DNA of 64,000 nt from Allopontixanthobacter sediminis (GTDB lineage Bacteria; Pseudomonadota; Alphaproteobacteria; Sphingomonadales; Sphingomonadaceae), in the NCBI RefSeq assembly GCF_009828115.1, contig NZ_WTYL01000005.1, positions 1 through 64,000 of the forward strand, in the 5' to 3' direction. A model generated the notes under the pieces. That model searched no databases. It was not told where the DNA came from and saw nothing but the letters and a program-made list of their open reading frames with translations. The translations under genes were made by a program, and so were the position numbers. Of the stretch, positions 1 through 8,879 are shown piece after piece (the first letter of the stretch is position 1; each line of letters starts with the position of its first letter).

Positions 1-219
1 TTCGCCGTCATGCGTGGTCTTTCGTCGACGCGGAATCCGCAGACCCATCGGATCGGTTACGAGACAATCCTTTCGCTGTTCGAAGGTGGCGGCGCGGTCG
101 CGGAGATGGCCGGTTTCGACCGCGCATATCTTTCGGCGCTCTACAGCGGCAGCAACGGATTTACTTTCGATCAGAAGACGCGGCAGATCGCTCAAAAGGT
201 AGCGGCGGAAGCCGAGTAG
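1..219 (+). CDS. C-terminal end of an unidentified protein (5' end outside window)
   Basis: The reading frame is open from base 1 and stops at TAG 217-219, so this is probably the last 72 codons of a gene that begins upstream. An ATG at position 10 exists but has no room for a visible ribosome site. The visible part is soluble and mixed alpha-helical in character, with segments such as GYETILSLFEGGG and ending in QKVAAEAE; no family is recognised. It converges on motB, whose stop lies about 117 bases away. It could be a short standalone gene if the ATG at 10 is used. Product unknown. Confidence 0.45.
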   Translation, partial: FAVMRGLSSTRNPQTHRIGYETILSLFEGGGAVAEMAGFDRAYLSALYSGSNGFTFDQKTRQIAQKVAAEAE

Positions 220-335
220 TTGGGGAGTTCCGTTTTCGGCGGGTTGAACCCACGGCGACGTTTCTGACATTCAACCACTCAGAACGCGACGCCCGAAAGC
301 TGCCACGCCGCCATCAATTCGCTCCCAACTACCCC

Positions 336-1202
336 TCACTCCATCAACAAGATCGAGATCCTCCGATTTCGTGGGTCGGCGGGGTCCGCGGTGACCAGCA
401 GCTCCCGGTCTGCGACGCCTTCAATGCGGCGGAAGCGGGATTGGGGGGTACCGTAGCGCATCAGGGCTTGGCGGGTCGCTTCCGCGCGACCGGTTGAAAG
501 CGACCAGTTGTTCGCCACTACGCCCGCTCGCCACGGCAGCGCGTCGGTGTGTCCGCGCACCGCGAGTGGGGCGGTATCTCCGGCAATGCTTTCCGCGATC
601 ACCCGCAGCAATTCCTGAGCGTCGGGCACTAGCACAGTGGTGCCGAGCGCAAACATCGAGAAATCGGCGTTGTCGACTAGGTCAATCCGGATGCCTTCGG
701 GCGTCTGCATCACCCGCACCTGGTTGGCGAGTCGTGCGGCGCGCCGGGACGCTGCCAGTTTGCGGGCGATTTCCTCGCGCAGGGATTTGACACGCGCAAT
801 CGCCTTGCTGTCCGGCATAGCGCCTTCTTTGGCGCCGCCCGAGGTGTCGCGCGGGATGGTCAGGGACTGGGTGCCGGTCTGCCCGGCGGCGTGGGGATAA
901 TTGTCGACATCGACGAGCGAACTGCCGGTGAGCAGCCCGTCCGATCCGGCGCTGTTTTCGCGGTACTGGACCAGCGTGGGGGTGAAGTAGTCGGCCAGCC
1001 CCTTCCGCTGCGTCTCGTCCGTCGCGCCGAGCAGCCACAGCATCAGGAAGAACGCCATCATCGCGGTCACGAAATCGGCATAGGCGACCTTCCAAGCGCC
1101 GCCGTGATGGCCCGCGGCGACTATGGTGATCTTCTTGACGATGATCGGACGGACGGGTTCCGCAGCTGGCGCCGGTGCGGATTGGGCCAGGGCGGCGGCC
1201 AT
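336..1202 (-). CDS. motB: Flagellar motor stator protein MotB
   Basis: Stator subunit that couples ion flow to flagellar rotation and anchors the stator to peptidoglycan. The 288-residue product has a short cytoplasmic N-terminus, one membrane helix with the ion-binding aspartate at about residue 43 (context AYADFVTAMMAFF), and a C-terminal OmpA-like peptidoglycan-binding domain with GHTDALP, the NWSLSTGRA helix and a final NRRISILL strand. Length is normal for the family. The start ATG lies one base after the motA stop, so the two are almost certainly co-translated. It is the last gene of the long minus-strand flg-mot operon. Identification is secure; whether protons or sodium are used cannot be told from sequence alone. 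Confidence 0.96.
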   Translation of the reverse strand: MAAALAQSAPAPAAEPVRPIIVKKITIVAAGHHGGAWKVAYADFVTAMMAFFLMLWLLGATDETQRKGLADYFTPTLVQYRENSAGSDGLLTGSSLVDVDNYPHAAGQTGTQSLTIPRDTSGGAKEGAMPDSKAIARVKSLREEIARKLAASRRAARLANQVRVMQTPEGIRIDLVDNADFSMFALGTTVLVPDAQELLRVIAESIAGDTAPLAVRGHTDALPWRAGVVANNWSLSTGRAEATRQALMRYGTPQSRFRRIEGVADRELLVTADPADPRNRRISILLME

Positions 1203-1203
1203 G

Positions 1204-2067
1204 CTATTTGCCCTTGAGCAAATCGAGCAATTCGATCAGCGCGGGGCGGACCGCTTCGGGCAGTCCGGACCTTGCGCTTTCGACCGCGAGCGCGTGGGGA
1301 TAGCCGTTGAGCGAGGCGATCATCACCTGTTTGACCGAGTGGAAGATCTGGCTGTCCTGCGTGTTGATCTGCTTCAGCCGTCCGGCCAGCGGGCCGACGA
1401 TGCCGTAAGCGAGCAGCACGCCGAGGAAGGTTCCGACCAGCGCCGAACCGATCATGCCGCCCAGCACCGATGGCGGCTGGTCGATCGAACCCATGGTCTT
1501 GACGATACCCAGTACCGCGGCGACGATACCCAGCGCAGGCAGCGCGTCGGCCAGGTTCTGCAGTGCGTGGGCGGGTTCGTCCATGTCGTGGAGATGGGTC
1601 TTGATCGCGTTGTCCATCACTTCCTCGACCGCGTGGTTTTCCATCGACCCGGAGGAAACGACCAGCAAGGTCAGGGTGTCGGTGATCAGGCTGAGCAGTT
1701 GTTGCCGCGCCAAAATACGCGGATATTCGGCGAAGATGGCCGATTCCTGCGGCTGCATCACGTGCCCTTCCAGCGCGACCGGGCCTTCAGTCTTGAGCAT
1801 CTTCATCAGCTTGCTGGTCACCGCAATCGCGTCGATATGGTCCTGCCGGGTGAAGCCGGGGCCCTTGAACACGCGGGCGAAACCGCCGCCGATGGCTTTG
1901 AGTTCATGCACCGAATTGCCCGCCACCGTCGCGCCGATGGCGGCGCCGCCGATGATCAGCATCTCGTGCGGCAAGGCGTGCATCACTGGCCCCAGCGCCC
2001 CGCCCGTCAAGGCAAAGCCGCCGAAAACCAGCACCAGCAGGATCACGATTCCAATCGCCTGTACCAC
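1204..2067 (-). CDS. motA: Flagellar motor stator protein MotA
   Basis: Inner-membrane stator subunit that forms the ion channel with MotB and transmits torque to FliG. The 287 residues show four membrane segments: one at residues 5-25, one around 32-50 (PHEMLIIGGAAIGATVAG), and the TM3/TM4 pair beginning PALGIVAAVLG and GTFLGVLLAYGIVGP, which carry the two conserved prolines of MotA. The large cytoplasmic loop lies between TM2 and TM3. The start is GTG, chosen because AAGGA lies 8 bases upstream and homology begins there. It follows flgL by 21 bases and precedes motB by one base, so it belongs to the same operon. Confidence 0.96.
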   Translation of the reverse strand: MVQAIGIVILLVLVFGGFALTGGALGPVMHALPHEMLIIGGAAIGATVAGNSVHELKAIGGGFARVFKGPGFTRQDHIDAIAVTSKLMKMLKTEGPVALEGHVMQPQESAIFAEYPRILARQQLLSLITDTLTLLVVSSGSMENHAVEEVMDNAIKTHLHDMDEPAHALQNLADALPALGIVAAVLGIVKTMGSIDQPPSVLGGMIGSALVGTFLGVLLAYGIVGPLAGRLKQINTQDSQIFHSVKQVMIASLNGYPHALAVESARSGLPEAVRPALIELLDLLKGK

Positions 2068-2088
2068 GGTAAATTTCCTTTTGAGCGA

Positions 2089-3006
2089 TCAGATCGAATT
2101 GAACAGGCTGAGCTGACCGATGCGGACAAAGCCCGCCTGGCTGGCTTCGAGAACGGTGAGCGTTTGCTGCAGATTGCTGATGGTGGTCGCGAGATCGACG
2201 CCGCCTTGGCTGGTCGCCTCCTGGGCGCGCGCTTCGGAATTGTCGGCGTGGCGGACCTGCACGGTCTCGATCCACGCCACCCGGACGCCGATAGCGGTTT
2301 GCGCGCGGGTGAGTACCTCGAGGCCCTCGTCGAACCCGCCGAGGGAGGCACGCGCCGCCGCCGCGCCGTCCAGTGCGGTGTCCTGCAGCGTATCGGCGAG
2401 ACCCTTGATGAAAGCCAGCATGTCGGTGGAGACGCCGCCGTTGGCAAAGCCGAGCGCTTCGGGCCCGGTAATGCCGGCGGTGACGGTGAGCCCTTCGCCG
2501 AGCGCGAGGGTGCTTGCCGCGCCGGTGCCGGTATAGGCCGCGTTGCCCGCCGCGTCGGCGACATAGGCCGGGCCGTCGCCCTGTCCCGCGAACAGCGCGT
2601 TTCCGCCGATCCCGCGAATGTTGATCGTCCCGAGCAGGCTTTCCTGGATCGCGGCGAGTTCCACGCCGACGATCGCCCGCTGGTCCGGCGAAAGGCTGCC
2701 GGTGCCTGCATAGACGGCCAGTTCCCGGGCGCGGGCGAAATCGTTCGCGATTGTCTGCAGCGCGCCGTCCGCCAGTTGCAGATCACTGCTGGCGCGGGCG
2801 GCGTTGGCGCTATCCACCTCGGCCAGCCGGTCCATCCGGGACAGCCGCCGCAGGCTCGCCGCCGCCACCGGATCGTCTGACGCGGCGGACAGGCGCTCGC
2901 CGGTGGAAATCTGCGCCTGCAGCCCTTCCGCATTGCGGCGCAGCCCGGCCATCTGGTCGACCGATCGCTGGTAGAAACCGGCGGTGCTGTTGATGCTGCT
3001 GTCCAT
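2089..3006 (-). CDS. flgL: Hook-filament junction protein FlgL (HAP3)
   Basis: Flagellin-like junction protein that links the FlgK ring at the hook tip to the filament. At 305 residues it is typical for alphaproteobacterial FlgL. The N-terminal helix has the flagellin-type pattern (residues 1-60, including QISTGERLSAASDDP), and the C-terminal helix (about residues 255-305) carries the matching heptad-rich segment ending in FNSI. The middle is a small variable domain. It lies four bases downstream of flgK. Exported by the flagellar type III system, so no Sec signal is expected or seen. No filament flagellin gene is present in this window. Confidence 0.93.
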   Translation of the reverse strand: MDSSINSTAGFYQRSVDQMAGLRRNAEGLQAQISTGERLSAASDDPVAAASLRRLSRMDRLAEVDSANAARASSDLQLADGALQTIANDFARARELAVYAGTGSLSPDQRAIVGVELAAIQESLLGTINIRGIGGNALFAGQGDGPAYVADAAGNAAYTGTGAASTLALGEGLTVTAGITGPEALGFANGGVSTDMLAFIKGLADTLQDTALDGAAAARASLGGFDEGLEVLTRAQTAIGVRVAWIETVQVRHADNSEARAQEATSQGGVDLATTISNLQQTLTVLEASQAGFVRIGQLSLFNSI

Positions 3007-3010
3007 GGCG

Positions 3011-4348
3011 TTACCTTATCGACAGGATGGAATCGAAGATGTCGGCGGCGGTCTGGATCACCCGGCCCGACGCCTGGAACGCCTGCTGGTAGCGGATCAG
3101 ATTGGCCGCCTCGTTGTCGAGATCGACCGCCGTTTCGCTGGCGAGCTGGCTCGCCGCGCTGCCCGCGATGGTCGCGAGCGCGTCGCGCGTGATCCCGCGG
3201 CTGCTGATCTCGCTCGACAGCGCGAACAGGACATTGTCCATTGCGGAGGTCGGGCCGCCATTGGCAAGGCTGGCTTGCAAGGCGGTGAGGTTGGCAATGT
3301 TGCGGCTGTTGGGCGCGCTGCCAGCGGGAGCGGTGGCAATACCAGCGCCGCTGCTCATGATGACTGCGATATCGCCCGCGCCCGTGCCGGAAAACATCGA
3401 CTGTCCGGTGGTGCCATCGGGCGCGGCGCCGCTTGCCTGCGCGGCGTTGACCCGCGCGATGACGTCGGCGGCGACGGTATCGAGTTCTCCGCGCAGCGTG
3501 CCGAGCCGGTCCAGCAATTGCGCCTGACCCGCCAGCGATCCCGCGCCGGGAGAGACGGGATTGCCGCCCAGCGTGAAACTGATCGTGCCCGCGGGCTCCA
3601 CAGTCATGGCGAGCGTATCGCTGGCTTCCCCGCTGACCATCAGCGGCCCGGCGCTGCCGCCCAGCCGCACGGTGGCGCGCCCCGCGGCGTCGAATTCGGT
3701 GGTGATCCCGGTGCGCGCGGACAGATCGGCCAGCAAGCTGTCTCGCTGGTCGAGCAGCGCGGCCTTGCTGACGCTGCCATCCTGCGCCCGGGCGAGGCCG
3801 CTGTTGGTGCGGGCAATCTCGGCGGTCAGGACATTGACGCGCGCGACATCGTCCGCCGCGGCAAAGCGGGCCTGATCCGCCGCGCTGTCCAGCCCCTGCG
3901 CGGCAAGCGAAAAACTGCTGGCGAGGGTGCCCGCGTTTTCCAATAATTGCGTGCGGAGCGGAGCGCTGAGCGGATCGGCGGCGAGCGCGGAAAGTCCGGC
4001 CTCGAATTCCACCAGCGCAGGGTAAACCCCGGCCTGTTCGAGCGAGGTTTCGGCCGCCTTGAGGCCCGCAAGCTGCACATCGGCGCGGGCAAGATCGCTG
4101 CCGGTGCGGCGGGCTTCGACTTGCAGGAAGGTGGAGGTGCTCCGCCCGATGCCCTCGACCCGGACGCCCGACAGCCGTGCATCGCCCATCCGGCCGATTC
4201 CGCCTGTTGCGGTCACTTCGGCCAGTTCAATTGTCCGCCGCGAGTAGGCGGGGTTGTTGGCATTGGCGATGTTCTGCGCCGTCACCGACAGGGCGGAACG
4301 CGCCGCGTTGGCGCCGGTCTGGCCGATGTTGATGAGATCGGTCGCCAC
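3011..4348 (-). CDS. flgK: Hook-filament junction protein FlgK (HAP1)
   Basis: First junction protein between hook and filament. The 445-residue product begins with the rod/hook-family motif (SALSVTAQNIANANNPAYSR, about residues 18-37) and ends with the C-terminal domain containing DNEAANLIRYQQAFQASGR and a final IFDSILSIR, both diagnostic of FlgK. It is at the short end for FlgK, with a reduced central domain. The start is GTG at 4348, three bases after the flgJ stop, with only a weak upstream AGG, which suggests translational coupling to flgJ. Confidence 0.94.
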   Translation of the reverse strand: MATDLINIGQTGANAARSALSVTAQNIANANNPAYSRRTIELAEVTATGGIGRMGDARLSGVRVEGIGRSTSTFLQVEARRTGSDLARADVQLAGLKAAETSLEQAGVYPALVEFEAGLSALAADPLSAPLRTQLLENAGTLASSFSLAAQGLDSAADQARFAAADDVARVNVLTAEIARTNSGLARAQDGSVSKAALLDQRDSLLADLSARTGITTEFDAAGRATVRLGGSAGPLMVSGEASDTLAMTVEPAGTISFTLGGNPVSPGAGSLAGQAQLLDRLGTLRGELDTVAADVIARVNAAQASGAAPDGTTGQSMFSGTGAGDIAVIMSSGAGIATAPAGSAPNSRNIANLTALQASLANGGPTSAMDNVLFALSSEISSRGITRDALATIAGSAASQLASETAVDLDNEAANLIRYQQAFQASGRVIQTAADIFDSILSIR

Positions 4349-4351
4349 GGC

Positions 4352-4681
4352 CTAGCCCCCCGGCTTCATGCGGGCGGACAATTGCGCCTCGATCAGTTTC
4401 GCGAAGCCGAACGCGCCGCTTTGCGAAGCGATCTCGGCGAGGTTCTCGTCCTGCATCGCGTTGAACTGTTCGAGGCCGGGCCCGCCGAACAGCGGTTCTT
4501 CGCCACCGAATTCGGTCGCCCGCGCGGCGCTAAGGAACTGACGGATGAAGATCGCCTCGAATTTCTGCGCGGCGGCTTTCAATTCCTTGGGCGAATTGAT
4601 CGCGTCCGGCGCCAGCTCGGTCGGCGCGGGTTTGATCGCCAGTCCGGCGGGCAGGGTGATAGGAGGAAGGGTCACGCCCAT
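4352..4681 (-). CDS. flgJ: Rod-binding protein, FlgJ N-terminal type (no muramidase domain)
   Basis: Rod cap/scaffold protein needed to assemble the flagellar rod. The 109 residues correspond only to the rod-binding domain of FlgJ: the signature KELKAAAQKFEAIFIRQFL lies at about residues 32-50 and the EQFNAMQDENLAEIAS helix at 71-86. The C-terminal muramidase domain of enterobacterial FlgJ is absent, as is usual in alphaproteobacteria; the lytic transglycosylase at 12553-13443 is the likely replacement. Its ATG shares one base with the flgI TAA stop (TAATG), so expression is coupled. Confidence 0.92.
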   Translation of the reverse strand: MGVTLPPITLPAGLAIKPAPTELAPDAINSPKELKAAAQKFEAIFIRQFLSAARATEFGGEEPLFGGPGLEQFNAMQDENLAEIASQSGAFGFAKLIEAQLSARMKPGG

Positions 4682-5778
4682 TACAGCACGACCATTTCGG
4701 CCTGCAGCGCGCCCGCCTGTTTCAACGCTTCGAGGATTACCACCAGGTCGGCAGCGCCCACGCCCAGGCGGTTCAGCGCATCGACGATTTCGGACAAATT
4801 GGCGCCGCCGTTCATCACGCTGACGCGGCTGCCCTGGTCCTCGACCGAGAGTTCGCTCGATTGCTCGACGGCGGTCCGGCCGTCCGAAAACGGCGCGGGC
4901 TGGATTATGCGGGGGCTTTCCTCGATCCGCACGATCAGCTTGCCGTGGCTGATCGCGGCAGGCGCGAGCCGGACGGCCTGGTTGATCACCACCGTGCCGG
5001 TGCGGCTGTTGACGATGACGCGCGCGGGGGTTTCCGCCGGGGTTATCTCGATCATCTCGATCCCGGCCATCATTGAAGACCGCTGGTCCGCGCCCGCGGG
5101 CATCACCAGTTCCAGCGTCACCCCGTCGACGATGGTCGCGGCGAAGGGATAGCGTTTGTTGATCGCATCGCGCAGCCGCTGGGCGGTCAGGAAATCGGAA
5201 TTGTGGAGGTTGAATCGAAGCGTGCCTTCGTCGGTGAAGCCGGTCGATACCGCGCGCTCCACCGAAGCGCCGTCGGCGATTCGCCCGACGGTGGCGATGT
5301 TGACGGACAGCTGCGAACCGTCACGGCCCGAAACGCCCAGTCCGCCGACCGCAATATTGCCTTGCGCCATCGCGTAAACCTGGCCGTCCGCGCCGTAGAG
5401 CGGGGCGAGGATCAACGCTCCGCCGCGCAGGGACTTGGCCTTGCCCATGGTCGACACGGTGATGTCGATCCGCTGGCCGGGCTTGGCGAAGGCAGGAAGT
5501 TCGGCTGTGATGATTACCGCGGCGGCATTTTTGAGCCCGGGGCTAACCCCGGCGGGCAGCGTCAGGCCGAGCCTGCCTGACACGCCTTTCATCGCCTCGG
5601 TCAGATAGGCGAGATTGTCGTCACCGGTGCCTTGGAGGCCCACCACCACGCCGTAGCCGGTCAGCTGGTTGGGCCGGACGCCCTGGAACGCGCCAAGATC
5701 GCGCATCCGTTCGGCTTGGGCGGTCACCGGCGCCATCAGCGCGGCGAGGATCAGGAACAGTCTGAGAAGATTTTTCAT
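4681..5778 (-). CDS. flgI: Flagellar P-ring protein FlgI
   Basis: Periplasmic P-ring subunit forming the bushing around the rod in the peptidoglycan layer. The 365-residue product starts with a Sec signal (MKNLLRLFLILAALMAPVTAQA), followed at once by the family hallmark ERMRDLGAFQGVRPNQLTGY. Internal blocks such as VVGLQGTGDD, STMGKAKSLRGG and the C-terminal GVGAADLVVILEALKQAGAL are characteristic. ATG 5778 is preferred over an upstream TTG at 5796 because GGAGCGGAG sits just before it and the signal peptide then begins correctly. It is 14 bases after the flgH stop. Confidence 0.95.
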   Translation of the reverse strand: MKNLLRLFLILAALMAPVTAQAERMRDLGAFQGVRPNQLTGYGVVVGLQGTGDDNLAYLTEAMKGVSGRLGLTLPAGVSPGLKNAAAVIITAELPAFAKPGQRIDITVSTMGKAKSLRGGALILAPLYGADGQVYAMAQGNIAVGGLGVSGRDGSQLSVNIATVGRIADGASVERAVSTGFTDEGTLRFNLHNSDFLTAQRLRDAINKRYPFAATIVDGVTLELVMPAGADQRSSMMAGIEMIEITPAETPARVIVNSRTGTVVINQAVRLAPAAISHGKLIVRIEESPRIIQPAPFSDGRTAVEQSSELSVEDQGSRVSVMNGGANLSEIVDALNRLGVGAADLVVILEALKQAGALQAEMVVL

Positions 5779-5792
5779 GCGCTCCGCTCCGG

Positions 5793-6461
5793 TCAAAAGG
5801 GGCTGACGGCGGAAAAGAACCGCGACAGCCAGCCCGGCTTGCTCGCCTGCTGCACCGCGCCCGCGCCGGAATAGATGATCCGGCTGTCCGCGACTTGCGA
5901 CGACAGGACCCGGTTATCGACGTCGATGTCGGCCAGCCGGATGATCCCGGAAAACTGGACCCATTCGCGCCCCTGGCTCAATGTCATCAGCTTTTCTCCA
6001 TGGACCAACGCGGTCCCGTTCGGACGGACTTCGGCAATCGTCACCGCAACCGCGCCGTTCAGCGAACTGGTCTGGGCCGCATTGCCTTTCCCGGAGAACG
6101 ACCCGCCGGCCCCGGCATTAAGGGCCGCTGGGTTGAGGAACGAGAGCGGCCCGGCGGATGGCGGGGTGATCGAGGCCGAACCGGCGCGGTTGGTGCTGCC
6201 GGTGGCAGATTTTGTAGTGGTGGTGCTTTCGATCAGCAGGATGGTCAGCGCGTCGCCCACTTTGCGCGCGCGGGTGCCCTCGTGATAACCGGCAAAGCCT
6301 TCGTTGATGCGGAAGATCGCGCCGTCGCTGGCGGCGATTTTCTGCACCACCGGGGGCGGCGGCAAAGCGGCCTGGAAGCCGACTTCGGGCTGGCCGCCGC
6401 CGACACAGGATGCCAACGGCAAGCCGAGCGCAAGGAATGTGAGCGAATGGAAATGCTTCAT
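5793..6461 (-). CDS. flgH: Flagellar L-ring lipoprotein FlgH
   Basis: Outer-membrane L-ring subunit. The 222-residue product begins MKHFHSLTFLALGLPLASC, a signal peptide with lipobox LASC, so it is lipidated at the cysteine. The conserved FlgH core is visible: RKVGDALTILLIESTTTTKSA, then a glycine/serine-rich stretch and NGTALVHGEKLMTLSQGREW followed by SGIIRLADIDVDN. ATG 6461 is preferred to a GTG at 6479: GGAGA lies seven bases upstream of 6461, and the GTG would overlap the flgG stop. Confidence 0.95.
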   Translation of the reverse strand: MKHFHSLTFLALGLPLASCVGGGQPEVGFQAALPPPPVVQKIAASDGAIFRINEGFAGYHEGTRARKVGDALTILLIESTTTTKSATGSTNRAGSASITPPSAGPLSFLNPAALNAGAGGSFSGKGNAAQTSSLNGAVAVTIAEVRPNGTALVHGEKLMTLSQGREWVQFSGIIRLADIDVDNRVLSSQVADSRIIYSGAGAVQQASKPGWLSRFFSAVSPF

Positions 6462-6475
6462 GGCGTGTCTCCGGA

Positions 6476-7264
6476 TCACAGCGTCTGGTTCGCGTTGCGG
6501 AGCATTTCGTCGACCGCGCTGATCATCTTGGAATTGATTTCATAGGACCGCTGGGCCTCGATCATCTCGACCAGCTCCTCGACCACGTTGACGTTGGACG
6601 CCTCCAGCATTCCCTGGCGGATGTTGCCGCGCCCGTCCTGGCCCGCGGGGCCGGTTTCGGCCGCGCCGCTGGCGGCAGTTTCCATCAGGAAGTTGTCGCC
6701 CGTGGCGCGTAATCCGTTCGGATTGGCAAAACTGGCGATGGTCAGCTGGCCCAGTTCGGCGGGGGCGGCTTCACCCTCTAGAATGGCGGACACGGTGCCA
6801 TCGGGCGCGACGCTGACGGATGTCGCCCCTTGCGGAACGGCGATCTGCGGCTGGACGGCGTAGCCCTGCGATGTGACCAGATTGCCCTCCGCCGACAGGG
6901 TGAAATTGCCGGCGCGGGTGTAACCGGTGCCGCCGCCGGGCATCTCGACCGCGAAGAAGCCAGCGCCGTCCAGCGCCATGTCGAGCGCGTTGCCGGTGGT
7001 GTTCAGCGTACCCTGTGTGCCGATCCGGCTGGTGCCCTGCACGGCCACGCCGGTTCCGAGGTTAAGGCCAACGGCATAGGCGGTTTCGCTGGTCGATTGC
7101 TGGCCGGCGACACGGGTGTCCTGATACGCCAGGGTGGCGAAATCGGCGCGGTCGCGCTTGTATCCGGTGGTGCCGATATTGGCGAGATTGTTGGCGATGA
7201 CACGCATCCGCGTATCCTGCGCTTCCAGTCCGGTGCGGGCGACTTGCAAGGCTGATGTGGGCAT
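6476..7264 (-). CDS. flgG: Flagellar distal rod protein FlgG
   Basis: Distal rod subunit, 262 residues, normal length. The N-terminal rod motif (LEAQDTRMRVIANNLANIGT, about residues 13-32) is followed by TTGYKRDRADF, and the C-terminus has the NVNVVEELVEMIEAQRSYEINSK helix pattern of FlgG. Exported by the flagellar apparatus, so it has no Sec signal. It lies 28 bases after flgF and 14 before flgH in the ordered flgBCDEFGHIJKL series. Confidence 0.96.
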   Translation of the reverse strand: MPTSALQVARTGLEAQDTRMRVIANNLANIGTTGYKRDRADFATLAYQDTRVAGQQSTSETAYAVGLNLGTGVAVQGTSRIGTQGTLNTTGNALDMALDGAGFFAVEMPGGGTGYTRAGNFTLSAEGNLVTSQGYAVQPQIAVPQGATSVSVAPDGTVSAILEGEAAPAELGQLTIASFANPNGLRATGDNFLMETAASGAAETGPAGQDGRGNIRQGMLEASNVNVVEELVEMIEAQRSYEINSKMISAVDEMLRNANQTL

Positions 7265-7292
7265 GGCGTAATTCCTATATGGTTAGGGCGGA

Positions 7293-8036
7293 TTAGCCGC
7301 GGAGCGACATCAGGCGTGAACCGGCCTGGTCGATTTCGCTAGCGGTGGAGAACAATTTGGCGCGCCGTTCGAAACCGCGCTGGACCTCGATCATGTCGAC
7401 CAGCACTTCGGTGGTGTCGACGTTGGAACTCTCGAGCGCGCCTGCGGTGATGGTCGCTTCGGCATCGGCCGGCAGGATGCCGCCGCCGATCACCCGCAGG
7501 AAACCGTCGAGATCCTTGGCGATACCGCTGCCTTCGGCGCTGGCGAGCTTGATTTGGCCCACCGTTTCCGGCGGCGCTTCCGGCAGCGCGGGATCGGCGG
7601 CGAAGACCGATCCATCGGCGCCGATCGATAGGCTCCGTCCGGCGGGCACGGTAATCGGTCCCGCTTCGCCCATGACTGGAAGGCCGTCGCCGTTTTGCAG
7701 CAGGCCGCTGGCGCTGACCGACAAGTCGCCGCGGCGGGAATAGACTTCCTCGCCGTCGGCCGCTTGCAGGGTGATCAGGGCCGCGCCATTGATGGCGATG
7801 TCAAGCGGCTGCCCGGTGCGTATGGTGGTTCCGGCCCGCATGTCCGCGCCGTAAACACCGCCGCGGCTGACCGCGCGCGCTTCCAGCGAAGGGCCGACCA
7901 ATGCCCGGGGATCGACCGTAAAGGTCTCTGCCCGAAATCCGGTCGTCTGCGCATTGGCGAGATTGCTGGCGGTCACCCGCTGGCGGGTCATGGCCGATTC
8001 CATCCCCGAAAAGGCGGTGTAGATCATGCGGTCCAT
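7293..8036 (-). CDS. flgF: Flagellar proximal rod protein FlgF
   Basis: Proximal rod subunit, 247 residues. It starts MDRMIYTAFSGMESAMTRQ, typical of FlgF, with the NLANAQTTGFRAE rod motif at residues 26-38. The C-terminal helix (SSNVDTTEVLVDMIEVQRGFE) matches the rod/hook family. It sits between flgE and flgG, starting five bases after the flgE frame ends, which agrees with the assembly order. Confidence 0.94.
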   Translation of the reverse strand: MDRMIYTAFSGMESAMTRQRVTASNLANAQTTGFRAETFTVDPRALVGPSLEARAVSRGGVYGADMRAGTTIRTGQPLDIAINGAALITLQAADGEEVYSRRGDLSVSASGLLQNGDGLPVMGEAGPITVPAGRSLSIGADGSVFAADPALPEAPPETVGQIKLASAEGSGIAKDLDGFLRVIGGGILPADAEATITAGALESSNVDTTEVLVDMIEVQRGFERRAKLFSTASEIDQAGSRLMSLRG

Positions 8037-8041
8037 GACGG

Positions 8042-8857
8042 TCAGGTCCGCAGGTTGATGATGGTCTGGGACAGTTGCGAGGCGGTGTCGATCGCCTTCG
8101 CGTTGGCCTGGAAGTTGCGCTGGGCGGAAATCAGTCCGACCATTTCTTCCGCTAAGTCGACATTGGAGCGTTCCAGTGATCCCGACAGGATATTGCCGTA
8201 CTGGCCGACGCCCGGCAGGCCGAGATCGGGCGCGCCGGAGGTGCCGGTGGCTTCCCAGCTGGACGATCCGGTTTGCCGCAGGCCGGTCGGCGCGATGAAG
8301 CTGGCGAGGGCAAGGCGGCCAACCGTATCGACGGTGCCGTCGGTGTAAGCGGCGTTGAGACGGCCATCGGCTTCGACGGTGACGCCCGACAGCGCTGCGC
8401 CTGCGCCGTTGGCGGTCGGGATCAGCGCGTCGATGGTGGTGCCGGGATTGACTACCGCGCCGGCGGCATCGAGCTCGAAGACCTGTATCCGGTTGTTGAA
8501 ACCATCCTGCAGATAGCCGGTCCCGTCGATCCCGAAAGACCCGTCACGGGTGTAGAGGGTCTTGCCGCTTTCGCCGTTGCGGGTGGCGAAGAAGCCGTCC
8601 CCGATGATCGAGAAATCCGTCGACGTGCCGGTCTGTTCGATCGCGCCGAGGCCGAAATCCTGCTTGATGCCGGACAATGTCGCGCCAATCCCGCGAACCT
8701 GGTTGGGCGCGGTGTTCGCGCCGCCCGCTACCAGGTCGGCGAATTCCGCCTTGCTCTTCTTGAACGCGGTGGTTTCGGCGTTGGCGATGTTGTGGGCGAT
8801 TACGCCCAGGTCGGTCTGGGCGTTCTTGAGGCCCGAAAGCGAGGTGTAAAAGGACAT
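8042..8857 (-). CDS. flgE: Flagellar hook protein FlgE (unusually short)
   Basis: Subunit of the flexible hook. N-terminal MSFYTSLSGLKNAQTDLGVI with NIANAETTAFKKSKAEF is the FlgE form of the rod/hook motif, and the C-terminus has NVDLAEEMVGLISAQRNFQANAK. At 271 residues it is far shorter than enteric FlgE (about 400) and lacks much of the outer D2 domain; the size resembles FlgG, but the start sequence and position between flgD and flgF argue for hook protein. AGGAG lies eight bases before the ATG. FlgD just upstream is also minimal, so the two may have shrunk together. Confidence 0.9.
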   Translation of the reverse strand: MSFYTSLSGLKNAQTDLGVIAHNIANAETTAFKKSKAEFADLVAGGANTAPNQVRGIGATLSGIKQDFGLGAIEQTGTSTDFSIIGDGFFATRNGESGKTLYTRDGSFGIDGTGYLQDGFNNRIQVFELDAAGAVVNPGTTIDALIPTANGAGAALSGVTVEADGRLNAAYTDGTVDTVGRLALASFIAPTGLRQTGSSSWEATGTSGAPDLGLPGVGQYGNILSGSLERSNVDLAEEMVGLISAQRNFQANAKAIDTASQLSQTIINLRT

Positions 8858-8879
8858 CGTATCTACTCCTTGGAAAAAT

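Noticed and set aside
216-332. Inverted repeat GTAGTTGGGGAG / CTCCCAACTAC between the first gene and motB
   Set aside because: Arms are 94 bases apart with a one-base mismatch in length and no T-tract; could be chance and is not a convincing terminator.
1123-2880. Long open plus-strand frame across motA and flgL
   Set aside because: It is antisense to clear motA/flgL homologs and has histidine/arginine-rich shadow composition typical of high-GC opposite frames.
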